In this document: positions 57,769 to 64,000 of the stretch, one piece after another
Layout: each line of letters starts with the position of its first letter
How positions within the stretch are numbered: position 1 is the first letter of the stretch
NCBI RefSeq assembly: GCF_000764305.2
Contig: NW_025945022.1
Location: forward strand, 62,001 to 126,000
Length of the DNA stretch: 64,000 nucleotides
Direction: 5' to 3'
Source of the DNA: Hyalella azteca
Lineage: Eukaryota; Arthropoda; Malacostraca; Amphipoda; Hyalellidae
Position numbers and translations under genes: made by a program
Notes under the pieces: model-generated
What the model saw: only the letters and a program-made list of their open reading frames with translations
Databases searched by the model: none
What the model was told of the DNA's origin: nothing

Positions 57769-58024
57769 TTAAGGAATTATGAGAGTCCCAGTTGCGCGAG
57801 TCCGCAGGCGGTTCCGTAGAATTGTCGATCGAGTGTTTAACTCCACGAATGCAATACTGTAGAATAGTTAAAAAAAATGGAATATTCTCGTCCATGGAAA
57901 AAACTCTGCAGTCTATACTACCAGCTTAGGTGACCATCAATTTCAATAAATAATAATAAATTATAAAAAAAAACACTAGCCAATCCGAAAGTAGCAGTTT
58001 TATTTGATTATTAGTCCAGTACAG

Positions 58025-58190
58025 CGTTGCCGGATGGTATATTTCTAGACCAGATTTTACAAATCTGGTATTTTCAGAAGGAGAAGGTGTCTGGTATGAA
58101 TATTTTAGATCTGGTATATTTTCAGAAGGTGTCTGGTATGAATATTTTAGATCTGGTATATTTGCCTAAATCTGGTATTGTCTGACTTAC
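58025..58190. repeat. TCTGGTAT-rich 42 bp tandem duplication
   Basis: Two copies of a ~42 bp unit containing TCTGGTATGAATATTTTAGA, with several further (T)CTGGTAT words. Related words recur at 63475-63530, so both may belong to one element family around the retrotransposon cluster. Confidence 0.6.
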
Positions 58191-58390
58191 TGGAAATTTA
58201 CTGCGTTAAGTTCCATCTCTGAAGTTTGAACTTCCTCCTCCAGCGTAGGCTTGGTTTATATAGATTACTTTCAGACCGACGCAACTAGAGGTTTCCAACC
58301 ATTTTTGGAACCGCAAGTTTACCGCTTGATGAAATAAACACAATTTAATTGTTAACATTTAACAAAAGTGCTGAGTGCAATATGAGCACG

Positions 58391-58557
58391 AGAGTGATGA
58401 TCCTTGATTGATTACTGATCAGTGATGACATGGCCTAGGACGAGTGAGGTTGTCGTCGTTGTTGTTCATTGTGACCGTCACGCTCGCCGGGGGGAGGCTC
58501 TGGTGGTGGGCGGGGAGCCGGCACCGGAAGAGGGGGGAGTTGGGCGAAGGCAGGGAG
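58391..58557. other. GC-rich segment before the gap, unassigned
   Basis: Abruptly GC-rich, purine-strand-biased sequence compared with its AT-rich flank. It resembles the composition of the retrotransposon fragments that follow, so it is probably part of such an element. No conserved residues were recognised. Confidence 0.4.
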
Positions 58558-58580
58558 NNNNNNNNNNNNNNNNNNNNNNN
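58558..58580. other. Assembly gap (23 N)
   Basis: A run of 23 unknown bases. Open frames reading through it are artefacts. Confidence 0.99.
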
Positions 58581-58836
58581 GAAAGAATCTTGGAAAAAAT
58601 TTCTCTCCCATATAAGCCCACAGACTCCTCTCACAACAGTGTGGAAAATGTTTCGAGCAGTGGCTGGCAGACTCCCCAATGCAGTCATCTCACTCTCAGT
58701 CGAAAATAACCCACTTTCTCTAGAGAAAACTGCAGAAGCCCTAGCAGCCCACTTTGCAACCACTCTTGCCCAACCCAGCAGGATGCCCGAGGAGAGGAAA
58801 AATACAATAGCTGCGGCTCTCGCATGTGAAGATGAC
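58581..58836 (+). pseudogene. Non-LTR retrotransposon pol fragment, pre-RT region
   Basis: The plus-strand frame has WKKFLSHISPQTPLTTVWKM then RAVAGR and KTAEALAAHFATT. This is the W-x2-F-x3-I...T...VW pattern and AxHFA helix that precede the reverse transcriptase domain in jockey/I-like elements. It is cut on the left by the gap and on the right by the adapter, so no catalytic residues are present. Confidence 0.65.
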
Positions 58837-58874
58837 CTGTCTCTTATACACATCTAGATGTGTATAAGAGACAT
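58837..58874. other. Nextera mate-pair junction adapter (Tn5 mosaic-end pair), assembly artefact
   Basis: CTGTCTCTTATACACATCT is followed at once by AGATGTGTATAAGAGACA, then T where the adapter has G. This is the junction adapter from Nextera mate-pair libraries and not organismal DNA. Its translations (MCIRDR, VSYTHLDVYKRQ) are well-known contaminant peptides. The flanking sequences may be joined falsely. Confidence 0.98.
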
Positions 58875-59898
58875 GCTTTAGATGAAGCACCGTGAGGCCA
58901 TCAGGACCCCGAGCGGAAGAGTTGTTGGCGGCTGCGATGGCAAGCTTCACCATGTCTGGGGTAAAAGCGGAGAAGTCCCTGTCGAGGGGATGTTGGGCTC
59001 GTATTCGACGAATGAGGCGGCGGGTGGAGGGGCTCTGAGAGTGAGGAGCGACCGAAGTGAAAAGCTTGCAGAAGGCGGAGGAGATCTTGCGTTGGGAGGA
59101 GAGGGAAATCCGACCAAATTAGTTTGGCTGATTGGGGGGAGGGCGGTTCCTCTTTCCGGCTAGGGAGCGGAGGATATTCCAATGTTTGGATTGGTTGGGA
59201 CGTCTGCCGCACGACGTAAGATGTGCCTGCCATGTGTTCCTGGCGTGGGCCTGTATAGAGAGGCCTATTTCCAGGTTGAGATCTGGGAGCCGTGGGTCGG
59301 TTGGGTTACTCGCCCTAATGTCATCCCGTTGCTCCATGAGCAACCGGGTGCTAGGGTTGACTGATGGGGAGAAGTCCTTCCTGAATCCGGCAGGGATATG
59401 CTGTCTGGCAGCAGTCGTCAGGACTTCCCTTAAGGTCTACTCTCCACCACACGAGGTGGGGGGAGGGACCGTCTCGAGCGCCGCTTCAATGGCTGCCGCG
59501 TAGGCGGGCCAGTCAGCTTTTTTGAAGTTGACATAGGAGCGGGCGGCCCGGGGGGTTGGGGAATCAGCAGAGGAAGGGAGATGGATCAGGATGGGCAGGT
59601 GGTCCGAGTTGAGGGCAACTTGCGGAGCCCAGGAGGTGCTGAGGAGTAGGTGGCCGCTGATGATGGCGAGGTCCGGAGAGGAGGGCGGGCCATGGGAGGG
59701 GAGGCGGGTATGGGAGTCCTCATTGAGGTAGGCGAGGGAGGAACCAGCGACGAGGTCGTCGACTGCGGTTCCTCGCGCTGCGGCTCTCTGGTCTTCCGTG
59801 TGCGGCTCTCTGGTCTTCCAGACCGTCTGCACGTAGGGCAGGTCCAGTCTGCGGAGTATAGGTGGATGGAGCGAAGGCCGGAGCACCGCTTGTGGCAC
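58875..59898 (-). pseudogene. Non-LTR retrotransposon pol fragment (endonuclease C-terminal half to RT start)
   Basis: A single minus-strand frame broken by TAG at 59437-59439 and TAA at 59119-59121. The first part has SPDLAIISGHLLLS and LNSDHLPIL (SDH at 59607-59599), the C-terminal signature of the endonuclease/exonuclease/phosphatase domain of LINE-type elements. The frame then passes through a linker (SLAGKRNRPPP) and ends with NNSSARGPDGLTVLHLKH, the start of a reverse transcriptase domain (RGPDG motif). It stops at the adapter. The endonuclease N-terminal catalytic part and most of the RT are missing, so this is a dead copy. The plus-strand fragment left of the adapter is a separate copy or element. 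Confidence 0.82.
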
Positions 59899-60209
59899 CA
59901 GGCGTTACACGTGGAGCACCAGAACGAGTAACATCGCTTTGTAACTGGGAGGGAGCAGACTGAGCAGGGGTCCGGGCCAGGGTTGGGGTGGATACCCTGG
60001 GTCAGGAGGAGAAGGAAGAAAAGGTGAGAGGAGAGAAGGGCATAGTGTGCCTCAGGACAGATAGGCGGCCAAAGAAGTGGGTAGGGAGAAGGGGAGGTCG
60101 AGGTTCCCCGACCCTTGGTCAAAAAAATGAAGAGGGGAGCCTCCGTTTGGTGGCGATCCGGGCGGAGGGGCCTCTGCCGATTGGCCTGGCCCGCGAGTAA
60201 GCCGGGCAT
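59586..60209 (-). pseudogene. Retrotransposon segment encoding a PHD-like zinc finger
   Basis: The frame includes QGIHPNPGPDPCSVC, CYSFWCSTCNAWCHKRC and WTCPTC. Ligands C82, C85, C98, C101, H106, C109, C124 and C127 fit a C4HC3 PHD-like finger. HPNPGP followed by such a finger is typical of the N-terminal region of some non-LTR retrotransposons. After CPTC the reading frame overlaps the endonuclease frame out of register. A ~21 bp duplication with core GCGGCTCTCTGGTCTTCC sits at the switch (about 59778-59820), and the expected endonuclease N-terminus is absent. This points to an internal deletion or rearrangement. Confidence 0.75.
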
Positions 60210-60354
60210 CCGGCCGACGCGCAGGCCAGGGTACCCCCACGACGTAGACGTGGCAGAGATCGGGGGCAGTGAGGTTGTCGAACCGATCTCTGCGACGCAA
60301 GCTCCACCATTTTCGTTTTGTGGTTTTGAATTCTAGAGTGCGGCTTGAATTCTG
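60210..60354 (-). mobile_element. Probable 5' end of the PHD-bearing retrotransposon
   Basis: GC-rich sequence continuous in composition with the element downstream on the minus strand. It ends near 60345, where AT-richer repeat DNA begins. The exact 5' boundary and any target-site duplication could not be fixed. Confidence 0.4.
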
Positions 60355-60538
60355 AGGTGCCATTCAATATTTCACTGATCTTGAAAATCATCATCCATTC
60401 ATGGAACTGGCTGCCTACTGCATCACTTGTCTACTCTGACCTGTTTCCAATGCATTCGCGGTGCTAGTGTTTTCACAAGTCACCTGTGTGAAAAACAAGC
60501 AACGAAATAAAATTTTAACTAAGGTACTGGAGTCCCTT
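60355..60538. repeat. 184 bp direct repeat, copy 1
   Basis: Nearly identical to 62919-63102, 2.56 kb away. The first copy begins AGGTGCCATTCAATATTTCA and ends GGTACTGGAGTCCCTT. On the minus strand 60483-60441 looks like a 43 nt exon (CACACAG|GTGACTTGT... GGAAACAG|GTCAGA). Probably part of a transposon. Confidence 0.9.
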
Positions 60539-60989
60539 TACTATCCCGAGGTGCTTGTAAACGGGGATAGTGCAGACGGCTAGTAAATCTGGCTAGTGTC
60601 GGTCGCTTGGTGACTATCCAGCTAGTGAGCCTGTACACACGAGGAGAGTATTTTAGGTACCGCTATCTTCTCGTTCGCACCCGCCAGTGAGTCGTTAGAA
60701 GCCATCGAGTGAGGTCTGTGAAGATGAATAGTGTGATCACCTTCAACAACTCGAGTCTGTACGTCTTTTTTTAAATTTTTATACCCATATTCTAGCCCTT
60801 AAAAATACAGCGTCGGGAACAACTAAACCCTGACTAATAAGGTCTTCTTTCCGTTTCAAAATACTCGTTTCTCTCTTGATTTTGTTGGAGTAACCATCAT
60901 GGAAAACATTATACTTTAATTCATATTTTTGGAATATTTCAAAGAATAATTGAATATCGTCTGGAATCCACTTTGTTGGATTCCTCTTT

Positions 60990-61155
60990 AGTTGTGAGGT
61001 TAAGAACTTAAGTTATTATGTAGGTAGGGTTCCTTACATTTCCCTTCACTGTCTCTCTTGTGCGGGAGGCCCACGTCCCATGTAAGCAACCTCTTGTTTG
61101 AGTGTCTTAGTTTCTGTTACTTTTCACCTGTCCCTCCTTGTCACTTTGTCTATTT
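60990..61155. repeat. ~165 bp direct repeat, copy 1
   Basis: Matches 62343-62504 with scattered differences. The shared core includes TTATTATGTAGGTAGG, TTACATTTCCCTTC and ACTTTTCACCTGTCCCTCC. The fold-back element at 61242-62215 lies between the two copies. Confidence 0.85.
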
Positions 61156-61241
61156 GAGTTGGAATATTAGAGACAATAGTGGGAATATTAGAGACAATAT
61201 TTTCATGCTTTATGAATTTATTCAAGGCAATGTATATATAG

Positions 61242-62215
61242 GTACCGTAAAATGGGGTAACTCAGACTACTTTTTTTTAAATGATGCCATTTTTTTACTA
61301 GCTAAATTAAACTTAAATTGAAAAAATGCAAAATACATGTCTATACTCTAGGTTCACTCACCATAAATTGCTGGCTCCTGCCTCTCACACTTTTTATGTA
61401 ATTTCAAAAAAAGTGATGGTCTTTGTTACCCCAGCTCTTGGGGTATCTTAGACTGGGTGGTAAAATCAATTATATTTTTTGGTAAAATAACTCCAAATAA
61501 CTCCAGGTTGTGGTGCATTGTAGAAGAACTCTTCTAGTTACATATGCAAATGACAAATTTGAGGAAAGTGTCTTAGTTTGCAAATGGGGGTGCTGCCCCC
61601 AAATGGGGAAACTTAGACCACCTAATGTCAGCCGTGAAGGGGTAATATTGACCGGCTTGTAAATTAAGTTGAAATTACCATATATAAGACTGTGTAGAGT
61701 CTGAAACATAAAGAAAAAACATTAATAGGTGTATCAAACATGAAATATGTTATATATGGTAATTTTAAATTAATTTCCAAGCCGGTCTATGTTACCCCGT
61801 CAGGGCTGACATTAGGTGGTCTAAGTTCCCCCATTTGGGGGCAGTGCCCCCCATTTGCAAACTATGACACTTTCCTCAAATTTGTTATTTGCATATGTAA
61901 CTAGAAGAGTTCTACTACAATGAACCAAAACCTGGAGTTATTTTACCAGAAAATAAAAAAAATTGGAGGGGGTTCTATGAAAGGCTTCAAATAATAGCTC
62001 TTTTTCGTGGGTCACATTTTTCATTTTTTTACCAATTAGATCTGCGTAATTTTTTTATTTTCTATTGTGTTACGTAGCCTCAGTATTAGGCTTTTAATGC
62101 CTATTGATAAAATTTTTCTATGTCAAATAGTTTTTGAAATTTGGGGGTTGTTGTTAAGAAAACTTAAAGTGGTCTAAGTTACCCCAGGAGTCTAAGTTAC
62201 CCCATTTTACAGTAC
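61242..62215. mobile_element. Fold-back transposon-like element, 974 bp
   Basis: Ends GTACCGTAAAATGGGGTAAC and GTTACCCCATTTTACAGTAC are inverted repeats. Homology continues inwards through most of both halves (for example 61600-61685 against 61760-61860). Words such as CTAAGTTACCCC recur many times. The transcript of either strand would fold into a long imperfect hairpin. No ORF of note; non-autonomous. Confidence 0.85.
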
Positions 62216-62342
62216 TTTGGCCTCAAGGGGGACTTCTGACGCGTGTCTGTGCTCGTCAGAAGTCCTATGGGATTTCGCGCTCCTAGGGGGATTGTTTTTG
62301 AGCGTCCCACTGCTGAGCCCGCGGTGTCTGACTGCTGGTCTC

Positions 62343-62504
62343 AGTTGTGGGGTTAAGTTATTATGTAGGTAGGATTCCTTACATTTCCCTTCTCTGTCTC
62401 TCTCGTGCGGGTGGCCGCGTCCCGTGTAAGCGACCTCTAGTTTGAGTGTCTTCGTTTCTGTTACTTTTCACCTGTCCCTCCTTGTCACTTCATCTCTTTG
62501 AGAT
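62343..62504. repeat. ~165 bp direct repeat, copy 2
   Basis: Second copy of the 60990-61155 sequence, more GC-rich at several CpG sites than copy 1. The pattern is consistent with copy 1 having lost CpGs by deamination. Confidence 0.85.
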
Positions 62505-62918
62505 GCTAACGCTGCTTCCTTCGAGCCAGCTTCAGCGGGCTGGACATCTGAGACCTTCCACCCCTTGTGGGTGATGATTAACTTGAGATTTTGAATAATT
62601 GAAACCTTCCGCCTAATATTTTTTATAAACTGTATGTTTTTGAATGTGCTACTTCTCTAATTATGATGCCTATGCTGAGTTCTCGTTTACAAATGGCATA
62701 GTGCGCAGAATGACGGACCGCAACACACCCGAGAACAATGACCCACAGCTCAAATTCGGTTACATCCATCCTCATTGACGTCTAGGTGGCAACTAGTGTT
62801 CAAAGCGCGCGGTCTCAATCAACCGAGTACAAAAGTAGTGTAAACGGTTGTGCGCGGTAAGGCACTGCAGCAAACGACTCAAAGCGCATGTCGTTGCCCC
62901 TAGTGTAAACGGGCCTTA

Positions 62919-63102
62919 AGGTGCCATTCAATATTTCACTGATCTTGAAAATCATCATCCATTCAAGGAACTGGCTGCCTACTGCATCACTTGTCTACTC
63001 TGACCTGTTTCCAATGCATTCGCGGTGCTAGTGTTTTCACAAGTCACCTATGTGAAAAACAAGCAACGAAATAAATTTTTAACTAAGGTACTGGAGTCCC
63101 TT
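62919..63102. repeat. 184 bp direct repeat, copy 2
   Basis: Second copy of 60355-60538, differing at a few positions only. Just upstream (62895-62918) reads CCCCTAGTGTAAACGGGCCT, which looks like a transposon terminus next to TTAA (62916-62919). Confidence 0.88.
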
Positions 63103-64000
63103 ATTCGGACCAAAAGCTATCTGCTCAACCGCAACAAGTGATCACACCCGAAATGTTAGGTTAATGCAATATGCAAGTATGTACGAAAATGAGCTAAGGG
63201 ACGATGACCTGCTGTTTCCGTGGCTTGCTCATGTTGAGCGAAGAAGAAGTGCCACTCTGCCACTGTGATAAAAAAGGAAAAGTGTCAATGTAATCAAGCA
63301 CAGGAAAAGAAATGTGTCAAAATGTTCCAAACAGAGGGTGTTCAATTTGGCTAATTATCGTCAAGCCAGATAACTGCACAGTACATAAGATAATTTTTTT
63401 TCTTTTTCTAACCAACGTTTCTGACGAATAGTCTCATTAAATTTGGAGAAAGTTTGTTTTATTAACAATATAATTTCTGGTATATTTCTGGTATTTTGAC
63501 CTAAGAAATCTGGTATTCTCGCCAAGACAAAACCTGTCCAGTAAGTTGTAACACTACGTACCTAACGCTTCCTAGTTTCGGTGGACGGTGGTCGGCTGCT
63601 GTGTGTGTCTAAAACTCAAAACAAATAGGTGTTTCTTCTGTCGCCACTTAACATATTATTTTTTAGGATGCTAATAAAGAAAAAGCGGCATCCATACCAT
63701 ACCTCCGGTAGCAAATCAATGGAAGTGAAAATATAACCGAATGTTGATCGGTTAGCGAACAGCTGAGTGTGCTCACTGTGCAGTCTGTGCTCAGTGTGCT
63801 GACTCGTTTAATTTTGCTGCTGGCAGCTAAAAAGTACAGGGTATTTTTCGTGAAGATGACTGAAGTTTTGTTGAATAACAGAGTTATTAAATGGCTTGAT
63901 GTCGAGCCGTAAAGCTGAAGTGAAATGAAATCAGACGAGAGATGACCACAACAGTAAAAAAACAACCAGAAAGTTCAGTGTTCCTGCACTGAGCGGACGA
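63103..64000. other. No recognised gene; TCTGGTAT words at 63475-63530
   Basis: AT-rich sequence with a short minus-strand open frame (63965-63663) that resembles no family I know. The words CTGGTATATTTCTGGTATTT echo those at 58025-58190. Confidence 0.5.

Noticed and set aside
58419..58857. ORFs reading through the gap and adapter (MCIRDR, DLSLIHI)
   Set aside because: They translate unknown bases and sequencing adapter.
60355..63102. The 184 bp direct repeats as LTRs of a retrovirus-like element
   Set aside because: No TG...CA ends, primer-binding site, polypurine tract or gag/pol frame lies between them.

Overview
The window is eukaryotic DNA, AT-rich, gene-poor and full of repeats. Its one clear gene has GT-AG introns. 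The rest is minisatellites, small inverted-repeat (MITE-like) elements and remnants of non-LTR retrotransposons. This suggests an invertebrate metazoan, most likely an arthropod, but the species cannot be named from the sequence. There are no bacterial operons, CRISPR arrays, or rRNA or tRNA genes that I could support.

Layout. (1) Positions 1-47,630: about 47 kb with no recognisable conserved coding sequence. It holds more than twenty short tandem arrays (period 16-56 bp), at least eight diverged copies of one ~160-190 bp TIR element (all before 29.2 kb), and a near-perfect 49 bp palindrome. One weak exon-like segment lies at 30,590-30,700. (2) 47,631-56,259, minus strand: a gene assembled here by hand from 11 coding exons, the homologue of the E3 ubiquitin ligase RAD18. 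The exon phases all agree and the joined frame has 1,036 codons plus a stop. The protein carries a C3HC4 RING, a UBZ4 zinc finger, a SAP domain and a Rad6-binding-like helix, in the family order. It then runs on for about 500 acidic/Ser-rich residues that vertebrate RAD18 lacks, beginning with a six-residue repeat that is a run of SUMO consensus sites. (3) 56.3-64 kb: transposon-rich DNA with a 750 bp element bounded by TTAA, fragments of two non-LTR retrotransposons, a 974 bp fold-back element and two pairs of direct repeats.

Assembly quality. Positions 58,837-58,874 match the Nextera mate-pair junction adapter (two Tn5 mosaic ends back to back). It joins two retrotransposon fragments that read towards each other, with a 23-N gap 260 bp away. 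Sequence either side of 58,855 should not be assumed contiguous in the genome. A single N sits at 50,872, next to a 34 bp duplication that spans a RAD18 splice acceptor.

How it fits together. RAD18 with RAD6 monoubiquitinates PCNA at stalled forks. The added features (SUMO-site array, PIP-like motif, SIM-like acidic patches) would all bear on recruitment to SUMO- or ubiquitin-marked PCNA. Those are inferences from motifs. The domain identification and gene model rest directly on the sequence.
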